Part shown: positions 50,870-60,159 of the stretch, piece by piece
Layout: every line of letters begins with the position of its first letter
How positions within the stretch are numbered: position 1 is the stretch's first letter
NCBI RefSeq assembly: GCF_002891535.1
Contig: NZ_PDZR01000003.1
Coordinates: 1 to 64,000, forward strand
DNA length: 64,000 bases
Direction: 5' to 3'
Source: Methylocella silvestris
GTDB taxonomy: Bacteria > Pseudomonadota > Alphaproteobacteria > Rhizobiales > Beijerinckiaceae
Notes under the pieces: model-generated
Told to the model about the DNA's origin: nothing
Databases searched by the model: none
What the model saw: the letters and a program-made list of their open reading frames with translations, nothing else
Program-made: the position numbers and the translations under genes

Positions 50870-52579
50870 GTGGCCGGCGCGATTTTGAAGGATCGGCTGC
50901 ATGTCGCGGGCCTCGTTTTCACGCGGGGCGCCGCGGCGGCGTGGCGTCTTGCCGCGACCCCATGGCGCGCGCTTGCGGGGCTGCGGCAGCGGCCGCCCGA
51001 ACGGCTGCTGATCGCGCCGCAGGACATCAGAACCAGCGACCCGACCCTCGCCGCCGATATTTACGCCGGCTATTTCGCCTTCGGCGGCAAGATCGTCAAC
51101 GCGCATGGGCGCTCGCCCTTCGAGCTTGAGCCGCAATCGGATGCCTGGGCGCGCGCGCTCGCCAGTTTCAGCTGGATGCGCCATCTGCGCGCGGCCGATA
51201 CGGCGATCGCCAAGGCGAATGCGCGGGCGCTGGTCGAGGATTTTCTCGCCGATTTCAGCAAGCCCGGCGCGAACGCCGCCTGGGAGCCGCGCGTCGCGGC
51301 GCGGCGGCTGCTCGTCTTTCTCTCGCAGTCGCCGATCATTCTGCATGGCGCCGATCGCGCTTTCTATCGGCGCTTCATGAAGGCGATCGGGCGCACGCAG
51401 CAGTTTCTCGAACGCAAGATGGCCGAAGGGCTCGCCGGCGAAGACCGTCTGCTTGTCGCCATCGCGCTGGTGGAGCTCAGCCTCTGCGCCGAAGACGCCG
51501 GGAAGTTGCGCCAGCGCGCCGGCAGGATGCTCGCGGAGGAGTTGCAGCGCCAGATTTTGCCCGACGGCGGCCATATCAGCCGCAACCCGCAGATCCTGAT
51601 CGACCTGCTGCTCGATCTTCTGCCGCTGCGCCAGGCCTATGCCGCGCGCGGCGCCCAGCCGCCGCCGCAGCTTCTCAATGCGATCGACCGCATGATGCCG
51701 ATGCTGCGGCTGTTCCGCCATGGCGACGGCGCGCTGGCGCTGTTCAATGGCATGGGCGTGACGCCGCCGGAGCAGCTTGCCACCGTGCTCGCCTATGACG
51801 ACAGTCGGGCGCGGGCGCTGATTAATGCGCCGCATTCCGGCTATCAGCGGCTGGAGGGGCAGGACGCGGTGGTCGTCGTCGACGCCGGCCGGCCGCCGCC
51901 GCCAGTGTTTTCGACGCGCGCCCACGCCGGCTGCGCTTCCTTTGAATTTTCGGTCGGGGCGCAGCGTCTTGTGTTGAATTGCGGGGCGCCGGACGCGAAC
52001 CGCGCCGCCGCGCGCGAGGCGGCGCGCATGACCGCCGCCCATTCGACTCTTGTCATCGACGATCTGTCGTCGTCGCGCTTTGCCTTTCATCTCGGCCTGC
52101 GCAAATGGCTCGGGGATGAAATCGTGTCGGGGCCGGAACAGGTCGAGATCGAGCGCCGCGACGAGGCGGCGGGCTCGACGCTCGTCGTCCAGCACGATGG
52201 CTATGCGTCGCGCTTCGGCGTCATTTGCCAGCGTCGCCTCGTGTTGCACAAGGACGGCAAATGGCTCGACGGCGCCGACCGCATGGTCGCCGCGACGCCG
52301 GGCGAGGCCATTGAGCGGCGCCCCTTCGCAGTGCGCTTCCACATCCATCCCAATGTGCGGCTGAAGCGCGTGCGCGAGGGCCATGCGGTGTTGTGCCTGC
52401 TTCCGAACGGGCGTCGCTGGCTGTTCGAGACGCCCTGGATCGCCGAGATCGAGGAAAGCATTTTCTTCGCCGCGCCCGACGGGCCAAGAGCCTGCGCGCA
52501 GATCGTGCTCGAGGGCGAGACGCGCGATGGGCTGGAGCTGACGTGGAGCTTTCGGCAGGCGGAGAAGAAGAAGCGGTAG
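50870..52579 (+). CDS. Heparinase II/III-family protein
   Basis: About 569 residues from GTG 50870; the frame continues upstream to 50825 without conserved sequence. An alpha/alpha toroid (residues about 60-350; LVAIALVELSLCAEDAGKLR; LLADGGH-like QILPDGGHISRNPQ) and a C-terminal beta sandwich (VFSTRAHAGCASFEFSVGAQ; RFHIHPNV) match heparinase II/III proteins of alphaproteobacteria, which may act on uronic-acid polysaccharides or wall-related glycans. Substrate unknown. No clear signal peptide. Confidence 0.9.
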   Translation: MAGAILKDRLHVAGLVFTRGAAAAWRLAATPWRALAGLRQRPPERLLIAPQDIRTSDPTLAADIYAGYFAFGGKIVNAHGRSPFELEPQSDAWARALASFSWMRHLRAADTAIAKANARALVEDFLADFSKPGANAAWEPRVAARRLLVFLSQSPIILHGADRAFYRRFMKAIGRTQQFLERKMAEGLAGEDRLLVAIALVELSLCAEDAGKLRQRAGRMLAEELQRQILPDGGHISRNPQILIDLLLDLLPLRQAYAARGAQPPPQLLNAIDRMMPMLRLFRHGDGALALFNGMGVTPPEQLATVLAYDDSRARALINAPHSGYQRLEGQDAVVVVDAGRPPPPVFSTRAHAGCASFEFSVGAQRLVLNCGAPDANRAAAREAARMTAAHSTLVIDDLSSSRFAFHLGLRKWLGDEIVSGPEQVEIERRDEAAGSTLVVQHDGYASRFGVICQRRLVLHKDGKWLDGADRMVAATPGEAIERRPFAVRFHIHPNVRLKRVREGHAVLCLLPNGRRWLFETPWIAEIEESIFFAAPDGPRACAQIVLEGETRDGLELTWSFRQAEKKKR

Positions 52580-52602
52580 TCCTTGTTTTTGTGCCGCCGC
52601 CG

Positions 52603-53916
52603 TCACGCCGATGCCGCCAGCCGTCCCCTTTTGTGCGTATGCCACAGATACCAGGCAAGCAGCGCCACCGGGACGCCGATCAATGACGTCATGACAAAAA
52701 ACCACTCAAAGCTGATGCGCTCGATGATGAAGCCCGAGCCGCCGGCGAGGAAGCTGCCGGGCAGGGCGCAGAGCGATGTCAGCAGCGCATATTGGCTTGC
52801 CGCATAATCGGTCGAGGTCAGCGACGACATATAGGTGATGAGGACGATCGAGGCGAAGGCGTAGGCGAAACTGTCGATGCTGACAGTGGTCGCGAACAGC
52901 CAGAACTCGCCGCCGCCATGATCGCCATGCACGGCGAGATAAGCAAGGCTCAGATGCGAGGCGGAGGCGAAGACGGTCCCGGCGAGAAGGCTCGCCATCA
53001 TGCCGATCCGCGGCACAACATAGCTCGCGCAAAAGGTGCCGGCCAGCGCAACCCCAAAGCCGAATATCTTCGTGACCGTCGCGATGTCGCTGTCCGAATA
53101 GTGCAGGCTCTTGAACAGCGGAATGGCCATCGCGTTCGAGATATAGCCAGGCATCCGAAACCCCGCCACCATCAGGAGGATGAGGATGGCCGGCGGCCCG
53201 AGCCGGCGCATCAGATCCTTGATCGGATTGACGATGGTCGCGACGATATCGAGCGGCTCGGAATGCGCAGTCTTGTCCGAGTCCGGTTCGGGCGCAAGCA
53301 AAGCGGCGATCATGCCGGGCGCCATCAATGCGGCCATGCAGAGATAGGAGACGCGCCAGCCGAAGGCTGCGGCAAGGTAGAGGGCGCCGGCGCCGGCGGC
53401 GAGATTGCCGAAACGCCAGCCGATCTCCGACCAGGACGACATCAACGCCTGCCGCTCTTGCGGCGCAACGGTGATGCGCCAGCCATCGATCGTGATGTCC
53501 TGCGTCGCGCCTGCAAAGCCGAGCGCGAGGCTGAAGCCGACCGTCCAGGCGAGCCAATGCGCCGGATCGCCGAAGGCGACGCCGATCAGCGACAACAAGA
53601 TTCCGATCTGTGACAGCACGATCCAGCCGCGCCGTCGGCCGAGCAGGCGGCTGAACAGCGGCGCGTCGTAGCGGTCGAGAAAAGGCGCCCACAGAAACTT
53701 GAATTTATAGGCGAGCGTCAATTCGCTCATCAGGCCGAGCAGGGCGATCGGCACCTGCGCTTCGGAGAGCCACGCCGACTGGGTGATGTAGACGAGCAAA
53801 AAAGGGATGCCGGAGCTAAAGCCAAGGCCGAACATCGCGCCGACGGCTCGATCGGAGACGAGATGGCGCAGTCTTATCTTGTTATGCTCGCCAGCCGCTG
53901 CGACCTGATCCTGCAT
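52603..53916 (-). CDS. ampG: AmpG-type muropeptide permease (MFS)
   Basis: 437 residues with about 12 hydrophobic segments. AmpG signatures: GLGFSSGIPFLLVY in TM1, WAPFLDRYDAPLFSRLLGRR in the first cytoplasmic loop and GFAGATQDITIDGWRI in TM4. It imports anhydromuropeptides for wall recycling and beta-lactamase signalling. It converges on the heparinase-like gene; the assignment to AmpG over other MFS members is strong. Confidence 0.9.
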   Translation of the reverse strand: MQDQVAAAGEHNKIRLRHLVSDRAVGAMFGLGFSSGIPFLLVYITQSAWLSEAQVPIALLGLMSELTLAYKFKFLWAPFLDRYDAPLFSRLLGRRRGWIVLSQIGILLSLIGVAFGDPAHWLAWTVGFSLALGFAGATQDITIDGWRITVAPQERQALMSSWSEIGWRFGNLAAGAGALYLAAAFGWRVSYLCMAALMAPGMIAALLAPEPDSDKTAHSEPLDIVATIVNPIKDLMRRLGPPAILILLMVAGFRMPGYISNAMAIPLFKSLHYSDSDIATVTKIFGFGVALAGTFCASYVVPRIGMMASLLAGTVFASASHLSLAYLAVHGDHGGGEFWLFATTVSIDSFAYAFASIVLITYMSSLTSTDYAASQYALLTSLCALPGSFLAGGSGFIIERISFEWFFVMTSLIGVPVALLAWYLWHTHKRGRLAASA

Positions 53917-54063
53917 GACGGTGAAGCCTCATCTCCAGCGTGGAGGCCGGAGCTTAGCACTCTGATACGACGGGACAGAAATCAGCCCGCCGCCCAGATG
54001 GGCGTTGCCGACGTGCTTGAGAGGTTCGGATTTTAGCGAGACGCGCGCGTGCGAAGGAGCGCT

Positions 54064-54708
54064 TCAACGCGAGGAACCTGCAGATGCGCCGCCGCCGTCG
54101 GTCCCGCGCAGCGGTCCGCGCGCCATCGCGGCCCACGCCCGCGCCCGCGCCCGCGGGTCGGCGTTCAGCGTGATGTCGGTCACCACGGCCGCGCTATCGG
54201 CGCCGGCCGCGAGCACGCCTCGGGCGCGCTCCAGCGTGATCCCGCCGATGGCGACGAGGGGAATTTTGCCGATGCGCTTTTTCCATTCGCCTATGCGCGC
54301 GAGGCCTTGCGGCGCGAAGGGCATCTTCTTCAAAATGGTGGGATAGATTGGGCCAAGCGCGATATAGTCCGGCTCGGTTTCGAGCGCCCGCGCAAGCTCG
54401 GCCTCATCATGTGTCGAGACGCCGAGCTTGAGGCCTGCGCGGCGGATCGCTTTCAGATCGGCCGCGTCAAGATCCTCCTGCCCGAGGTGGACAAAGTCGC
54501 AGCCGAGGTCGATGGCATGACGCCAATAATCATTGACGACGAGCTGCGCGCCGGCGGCTTCGCACAAGCTTTTGGACCTGATAATTTCTGCGCGCAGAAC
54601 GTCGTCGGCAAGATCTTTGGCGCGCAGCTGCACGAGTTTGACGCCGCAGGGCAGGAGGCGGGCGATCCAGTCCGAACTGTCGACGATCATATAAAAGCGG
54701 TCAAGCAC
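54064..54708 (-). CDS. thiE: Thiamine-phosphate synthase
   Basis: 214 residues. TIM barrel with [59 protein letters not shown] and [12 protein letters not shown]. It couples HMP-pyrophosphate with thiazole phosphate to make thiamine phosphate. Last gene of thiO-thiS-thiG-thiE; the start overlaps thiG by 8 bp. The C-terminal 20 residues are Gly/Ser-rich and untypical. Confidence 0.96.
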   Translation of the reverse strand: MLDRFYMIVDSSDWIARLLPCGVKLVQLRAKDLADDVLRAEIIRSKSLCEAAGAQLVVNDYWRHAIDLGCDFVHLGQEDLDAADLKAIRRAGLKLGVSTHDEAELARALETEPDYIALGPIYPTILKKMPFAPQGLARIGEWKKRIGKIPLVAIGGITLERARGVLAAGADSAAVVTDITLNADPRARARAWAAMARGPLRGTDGGGASAGSSR

Positions 54709-55498
54709 GCTGCGCGTCCGAAAAGGCGCGGCCGATCACCGGCGTCGAGGGCGAGGCCATGTCGCGCGGCTGCATCGGATCGGCGAGGAAGCCGAGCCGC
54801 CCGGCCTCGACCGCCAGTGCAAAGGCGCGCGCCATCGCGACCGGATCGCCGGCCTTGGCGATCGCCGTGTTGAGTAAAATCGCGTCGACGCCGAGCTCCA
54901 TCGCCGCCGCCGCATGGGAGGGGGCGCCAAGACCGGCGTCGACGATCAGCGGCGTAGCCGGAAAATGCGCGCGCAAGGCGCGAAGGCCATAAGGATTGTT
55001 GAGGCCGCGCCCGGTGCCGATCGGCGCGCCCCATGGCATCAACACCTCGCAGCCGGCGGAAAGGAGCTTTTCCGCGACGACGAGGTCTTCGGTCGTGTAG
55101 GGGAAAACCTGGAAGCCGTCGCGGGCCAGAATCTGCGCCGCCTCGACAAGGCCGAACACGTCGGGCTGCAGCGTATCTTCCTCGCCGATGACCTCGAGTT
55201 TGATCCAGCGCGTGTCGAACACCTCGCGCGCCATCTCGGCTGTGGTGACGGCCTCCTTCACGGTGCGGCAGCCGGCGGTGTTCGGCAGGACGCGCACGCC
55301 AAGTTCGCGGATCAGCGCCCAGAAATCCTCGCCGGCGCGGCTCGCCCCCGACTCGCGGCGCAGCGACACGGTCACGATCTCGGGCTGGCCCGACAGGATC
55401 GCGGCGGCGAGGATCGCGGGGGAGGGATATTGCGCCGTGCCGACAATGAGCCGCGACAACATCGAGACGCCATAGAGACTGAGCGTGTCCTGCGCCAA
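54701..55498 (-). CDS. thiG: Thiazole synthase
   Basis: 265 residues. The Schiff-base Lys is in WIKLEVIGE; glycine-rich [16 protein letters not shown] and [18 protein letters not shown] bind phosphate. It makes the thiazole moiety from deoxyxylulose phosphate, dehydroglycine and ThiS thiocarboxylate. Second-last gene in the operon. Confidence 0.97.
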   Translation of the reverse strand: MAQDTLSLYGVSMLSRLIVGTAQYPSPAILAAAILSGQPEIVTVSLRRESGASRAGEDFWALIRELGVRVLPNTAGCRTVKEAVTTAEMAREVFDTRWIKLEVIGEEDTLQPDVFGLVEAAQILARDGFQVFPYTTEDLVVAEKLLSAGCEVLMPWGAPIGTGRGLNNPYGLRALRAHFPATPLIVDAGLGAPSHAAAAMELGVDAILLNTAIAKAGDPVAMARAFALAVEAGRLGFLADPMQPRDMASPSTPVIGRAFSDAQRA

Positions 55499-55499
55499 C

Positions 55500-55697
55500 T
55501 TAGCCTCCTTGCCTCGGGCTCACAATTTCCACCGCGTCGCCTTCCTTGATCTTCGTTTGCGCGCGCTGGGTCTTGCGCACGAAATCGCGGTTGAGCGCCG
55601 TCGCGACATGACCTTCATCATAATCAAGCTCGTTCAGGAGCGCTGCGAGCGTCGTCGCGGCGACCTCAAGCGTCTTGCCGTTCACTTCGATCTTCAT
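55500..55697 (-). CDS. thiS: Sulfur carrier protein ThiS
   Basis: 65 residues. Ubiquitin-like fold and the C-terminal Gly-Gly (SPRQGG) that is adenylated and thiolated. Overlaps thiO by 32 bp upstream and lies 1 bp from thiG. Confidence 0.96.
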   Translation of the reverse strand: MKIEVNGKTLEVAATTLAALLNELDYDEGHVATALNRDFVRKTQRAQTKIKEGDAVEIVSPRQGG

Positions 55698-56685
55698 GCA
55701 ATATCTCCGCAGCGTCGGCGCCGCGCAACGCGACGTCGACAGCCCGCATCGCCAGCGCTGGCGCCAGCAGAAAGCCGTGCCGGTAAAGGCCGTTCATATG
55801 GATGGTTCGATTGTCGAGTCTTATGCGCGGAAGGTTGTCGAAAAAGGCCGGCCGCACCCCAGCGCCTGTCTCGACGATCTCGGCTTCCCCGAAGGCGGGA
55901 TGGACGGCATAGGCCGCGCCGAGCAGTTCGAGCATGGCGCGCGCGGTCACGCGGCCCGCCTCATGGTTTTCGATCATGGTCGCGCCGATCATGAAGCGCC
56001 CATCGCCGCGCGGCACGATATAGACCGGATTGCGCGGATGGATCAGCCGCACGGGGCGCGACAGCCGCACCTCTTTGGTGAAGAGGACGAGCATCTCGCC
56101 CTTGACGCCGCGCAGATCGGGCAGGGCGTCCTTCGCGTCAAAGCCGCGGCAATCGATCGTCCAGTCGACGTCATCTTCCGCCTGCGCGGCGTCGACGCCA
56201 AAACGAAGCGCCACATTGTCCATTGCCTTGAGACGATCAAACAGGGCGGCCACAGCCGCACGCGGATCAAGATGCGCCTCGCGCGGAAAGAACAGCGCGT
56301 CATCGAAACGGCCGGCAAGATCGGGCTCAAGCTCGGCGATCCGCGCCGCGCCGATCCGCTCGAATTCGCGCGTGCGCCGTGAAAAGCGCGTCAGCTCGGG
56401 CCGGTCGCGGGCAGGGGCGATCACGAGCGAGCCGCGCTTCAGCGCGACCGGGACAATTTGCGTCCAGTAATTGAGCGATTCGATCCCCAGATCGACGACG
56501 AGAGGCTCGGCGCTCTCGGCCTCGCACCAGGGGGCGATCATGCCGCCGGCCAGAAACGAGCAGCCAAGCCCGGGTCCTTCGCGGCGCTCGACGAGTTCGA
56601 CGAAGCAGCCGGCGCGCGCAAATTCAAGCGCCGCGGTAAGGCCCGCAACGCCGGCGCCGATCACACGAATGCGCAGAGGCTTCAT
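55666..56685 (-). CDS. thiO: Glycine oxidase
   Basis: 339 residues from ATG 56685. N-terminal FAD-binding Rossmann motif RVIGAGVAGLTAALEFARAG; C-terminal VRPAFFDNLPRI and HMNGLYRHGFLLAP as in ThiO/DadA-like oxidases. It oxidises glycine to dehydroglycine for thiazole synthesis. First gene under the TPP riboswitch. Confidence 0.95.
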   Translation of the reverse strand: MKPLRIRVIGAGVAGLTAALEFARAGCFVELVERREGPGLGCSFLAGGMIAPWCEAESAEPLVVDLGIESLNYWTQIVPVALKRGSLVIAPARDRPELTRFSRRTREFERIGAARIAELEPDLAGRFDDALFFPREAHLDPRAAVAALFDRLKAMDNVALRFGVDAAQAEDDVDWTIDCRGFDAKDALPDLRGVKGEMLVLFTKEVRLSRPVRLIHPRNPVYIVPRGDGRFMIGATMIENHEAGRVTARAMLELLGAAYAVHPAFGEAEIVETGAGVRPAFFDNLPRIRLDNRTIHMNGLYRHGFLLAPALAMRAVDVALRGADAAEILHEDRSERQDA

Positions 56686-56758
56686 CGGCGCGCGCCCGTG
56701 GCGAAGGTGCGTCTGCCGAGATAACTGCGGAGCCAAAGGTTGGGAAAAAACATGGATC

Positions 56759-56862
56759 TCACCATCCCTACGCCAGTGCGAGCTGGATCAGGTTCGAAGG
56801 GTCGCGGGGCCGCTCTCATGAGCGTCGCCAGCCTCTCAGCCCCCTGACGGGGATCCCCTAGG
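56759..56862 (-). promoter_or_regulatory. TPP riboswitch upstream of thiO
   Basis: On the minus strand the conserved thi-box elements are present in order: GGGGGCTGAGAGG (P2/J region near 56831-56845), then CGAACCTGATCCAGCTCG (56778-56798) and GGCGTAGGGATGGT ending near 56760. About 75 bp separate it from the thiO ATG. On binding thiamine pyrophosphate it should reduce expression, by blocking translation or terminating the transcript. Confidence 0.95.
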
Positions 56863-56994
56863 TGTGGCTAGAGGTAGACCCGCGCGAGAGCGTCGTCAAG
56901 GCGCGCCGATTGCTCCTCCCGGCGGAGGGTCCACCGGCAAAGCGCTTGTGGATAAGCGGCGGCGGCCGGATAGGATGGCGGGCCGGCGCGCCTC

Positions 56995-59900
56995 ATGATG
57001 GCGCACGCGCCGCGACCGGACGGACCTTTGACCAAAAAGAACGTCTTCACCATCGCGCCCGGAGCGCCATTTCTGAGAACCTTTGCCGGGGCGTTTCTGA
57101 ATGGAGACGTCGTCGAAGGGTTTTGCTCCAGCGAAAATCCGCTGGAGTTGGCCGACGTGACGATCTATGTGCCGACGCGCCGCGCCGCCCGCGCGCTCAC
57201 GGATGAATTTACGCGCGCGCTGCCGGCGAAGGCGGTGCTGCTGCCGCGCATTCTGCCGCTCGGCGCGCTCGATGAGAGCGAGACGGAGCTTCTTTTCGAG
57301 GATGGCGGGGCGAATGAGTTTTCGTCTCCCCTCGAACCGCCGCTCGCGATTGGCGAGATCGACCGGCGCATGCAGCTTGCCGAACTGTGTCTCTCCTGGT
57401 CACGACTCTTGCGCCACGCCATCGTGCGCGTCGGGGCCGACGGCGCCCGCGTCTTCGACGAGCGCGAATCGCTGCTCGTCGGCGCGACCGCCGCCGACGC
57501 CTGGGGGCTCTCCGGCGACCTCGCGCGGCTGATCGACGAGTTGATCATCGAGGATATCGACTGGGGGCGTCTCGATCCGCTCGGCTCCGAGGGGTTCGAC
57601 GATTATTGGCGCATCACGCTTGATTTTCTCCAAATCGCGGTCACGCAATGGCCGCATATTCTGGAGCAGCGCGGCCTTGTCGACCGGGCGCGGCGTCAGG
57701 TCTCGCTGATCGAGCGGCAGAGCCTCGCCTTGCGCGAGGCGCCTCGGCGCGGTCCCGTGGTCGCGATCGGCTCGACGGGCTCCAACCGGGCGACCGCGCG
57801 GCTGCTTGACGCCATCGCCAGCGCGCCGCGCGGCGCGATCGTGCTGCCGGGTCTTGACCTCAAACTTGACGAGGCGGCCTTCGCCCTCGTCGCCCGGTCC
57901 GCTGACGAAGGCGAGCCGGCCTTCACCCATCCGCAGGCGGCGTTGTGCCGGCTTTTACGCGCCCTCAATATCAGCCGCGAAGAGGTGAGGCCCCTTGGCG
58001 CGCTGACGAAGGCGCAGGAGGCGCGCGAACGTTTCATCTCCGAGGCGCTGCGCCCGGCGGAGGCGACCGACGCCTGGATCGCCTACCGGCAGGCGATCGA
58101 TCCTGCGCTGCTCGACGAAGCGCTGGCCGGCGTTGCTCTCATCGAGGCTTTGGACGAACGCGAGGAAGCGCTGGCCATCGCCATCGCCATGCGACACGCG
58201 CTGGAGCGCCGGGAGGGAACGGCGGCGCTGGTGACGCCGGACCGCGAACTGGCCCGACGCGTCGCCGCCGAACTGCTGCGCTGGGGCATCCGCGTCGAAG
58301 ATTCGGCCGGAGAGCCGCTTGGCTCCAGCGAGGCCGGACTGCTGGCGCGGCTCGTCGCCGCCTGCGCCGCCGAAGACATGAGCGCGGCCAGCGTCGCCGC
58401 GCTGATGGCGCATGGCGCGCTTCGTCTTGGGTTTTCACGTGAGGAGATCGCGCGGCTCCGCCCGTTGCTCGAGATCGGCGTGCTCCGCTCGGCGGCGGGC
58501 GCGAAGCTGCGTGATCCCGCGCAGGCAATCGAACTGGCTGCGGCGCAGGCGGACGGCCCGCACGCCCATCCGGCGCAGAAGCGCATATTTCCACGTGAAT
58601 CCGACGCATTGCGCGGGCTTCTTCAGCGGCTGGTGACCGCCTTGCGGACCATGCTCGACGCCGGAGGCGAGCGCGACCTCGGCTTCTGGGTCGAGGCGCA
58701 CCGAACCGCGCTCGCGGCGATCCGCGGCGGCGAGTCCGAAGTGGAGGATTGGGGCGAAGACGATGCGTCTCTGGCCGCTTTGTTCGAGGAGCTTGCCCTC
58801 AGCGCGACGCCGGAAATGCGGTTTGACGCCGAGGCCTATCAGTTTTTTTTCGCCGCCGTGGCTGGCGAGGCGCGCCTCAACGCCCCCGGCCGGACGCATC
58901 CGCGCCTGAAAATCCTCGGCCTCCTCGAAGCGCGGCTGATGGATGCCGATGTGATGCTGCTCGGCGGCCTCGATGAGTCGGTCTGGCCGCCTCAGGCGCG
59001 CGCCGACGCGTTCTTGAACCGGCCGATGCGGGCGGCGCTCGGCCTCTCGCCGCCAGAACGCAAGCTTGGCCAGACCGCGCATGATTTCGTGCAGGCGATG
59101 GGCCGCGAAAAGGTCATTTTGAGCCGGGCCGCCAAGCGCGGCGGCGCGCCGACGGTCGCCTCGCGATTCATCCAGCGCCTGGCCGCGCTGGGAGGCGCAG
59201 CCTGGACCGCATGCGCCTTGCGCGGCAAAACCTATCTCGATCTGGCGCGGCTGATCGACCGGCCCGCCGACCCGCAAGAGCCGCTGCGGCGGCCGGAGCC
59301 AAGGCCGCCGGTTTCGCTGCGCCCGAGCCGGCTCAGCGTCACGAAAATCGAGACGCTGCGGCGCGACCCTTACGCAATCTACGCCGAGACAATTTTAAAG
59401 CTGCTTCCGCTCGATCCGATCGGGCGCACGCCGGGGCCGGCCGAAACCGGCAGCGCGATCCACGCCGCGATCGAAGCCTTCACCGTATCGTTTGGGCCGG
59501 GGCCGCTGCCTGCGGGCGCGCGGGAGACTTTGCGCGCTCTGCTGCTCAAGGCGCTGGAGGACAATCTGGCCGATCCCGGCTTTGCCGCCTTCTATGTCCC
59601 GCGACTGGAGCAGATGATCGATTTCTACATGGGTTTCGAGGCGTCGCGGCGGGGGGCGCTCGACGAGATCAGTACCGAGGCCGCCGGCAGACTCGATTTT
59701 TTCCTCGCCGACGGCTCGCCCTTCGCTTTGACCGCGCGCGCCGACCGCATCGAGCGGGCGGCGAGCGGCAAACTCAGCCTGATTGACTTCAAGACGGGAA
59801 CGCCGCCGGGGATCAAGGAAATCGAGGTCGGCTTTGCGCCGCAGCTGACGCTTGAGGCGGCGATGGCCAAGCGCGGCGCCTTCGGTCCTGCGTCGATCGG

Positions 59901-60159
59901 CGAGATCGAAGCGCTTTACGTCAAGCTTAACGGACCCGGCGGCGGCAAAATCAAACCGGTCGCATTCAAACAAAGGACGCTTGCAGACGTCGCGGACGAG
60001 CACTTCGCCAATCTTCTCGAACTGCTGAGCCAATTCCGCGATCCGGATCGCTCCTATCCGCCGCGCCCCTTTCCGAAATTCGCAAAGGCCTACAACGCCT
60101 ATGATCACCTCGCCCGCGTCAAGGAATGGTCGGCTGGCGGCGAGAGCGAGGACGGCTGA
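56995..60159 (+). CDS. addB: Double-strand break repair protein AddB
   Basis: 1054 residues. Alphaproteobacterial AddB type: inactive helicase-like N-terminal parts (VFTIAPGAPFLRTFAGAFLN) and a C-terminal PD-(D/E)xK nuclease with ETGSAIHAAIEAF and LSLIDFKTGTPPG (catalytic Asp and Lys). With AddA it makes the helicase-nuclease that processes double-strand ends for RecA, equivalent to RecBCD. A one-base TGATG overlap links it to addA. Confidence 0.96.
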   Translation: MMAHAPRPDGPLTKKNVFTIAPGAPFLRTFAGAFLNGDVVEGFCSSENPLELADVTIYVPTRRAARALTDEFTRALPAKAVLLPRILPLGALDESETELLFEDGGANEFSSPLEPPLAIGEIDRRMQLAELCLSWSRLLRHAIVRVGADGARVFDERESLLVGATAADAWGLSGDLARLIDELIIEDIDWGRLDPLGSEGFDDYWRITLDFLQIAVTQWPHILEQRGLVDRARRQVSLIERQSLALREAPRRGPVVAIGSTGSNRATARLLDAIASAPRGAIVLPGLDLKLDEAAFALVARSADEGEPAFTHPQAALCRLLRALNISREEVRPLGALTKAQEARERFISEALRPAEATDAWIAYRQAIDPALLDEALAGVALIEALDEREEALAIAIAMRHALERREGTAALVTPDRELARRVAAELLRWGIRVEDSAGEPLGSSEAGLLARLVAACAAEDMSAASVAALMAHGALRLGFSREEIARLRPLLEIGVLRSAAGAKLRDPAQAIELAAAQADGPHAHPAQKRIFPRESDALRGLLQRLVTALRTMLDAGGERDLGFWVEAHRTALAAIRGGESEVEDWGEDDASLAALFEELALSATPEMRFDAEAYQFFFAAVAGEARLNAPGRTHPRLKILGLLEARLMDADVMLLGGLDESVWPPQARADAFLNRPMRAALGLSPPERKLGQTAHDFVQAMGREKVILSRAAKRGGAPTVASRFIQRLAALGGAAWTACALRGKTYLDLARLIDRPADPQEPLRRPEPRPPVSLRPSRLSVTKIETLRRDPYAIYAETILKLLPLDPIGRTPGPAETGSAIHAAIEAFTVSFGPGPLPAGARETLRALLLKALEDNLADPGFAAFYVPRLEQMIDFYMGFEASRRGALDEISTEAAGRLDFFLADGSPFALTARADRIERAASGKLSLIDFKTGTPPGIKEIEVGFAPQLTLEAAMAKRGAFGPASIGEIEALYVKLNGPGGGKIKPVAFKQRTLADVADEHFANLLELLSQFRDPDRSYPPRPFPKFAKAYNAYDHLARVKEWSAGGESEDG

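Noticed and set aside
50731-51129. Separate gene before the heparinase-like protein
   Set aside because: The frame overlaps the conserved heparinase N-terminus and has the Arg/Ala-rich look of a shadow.
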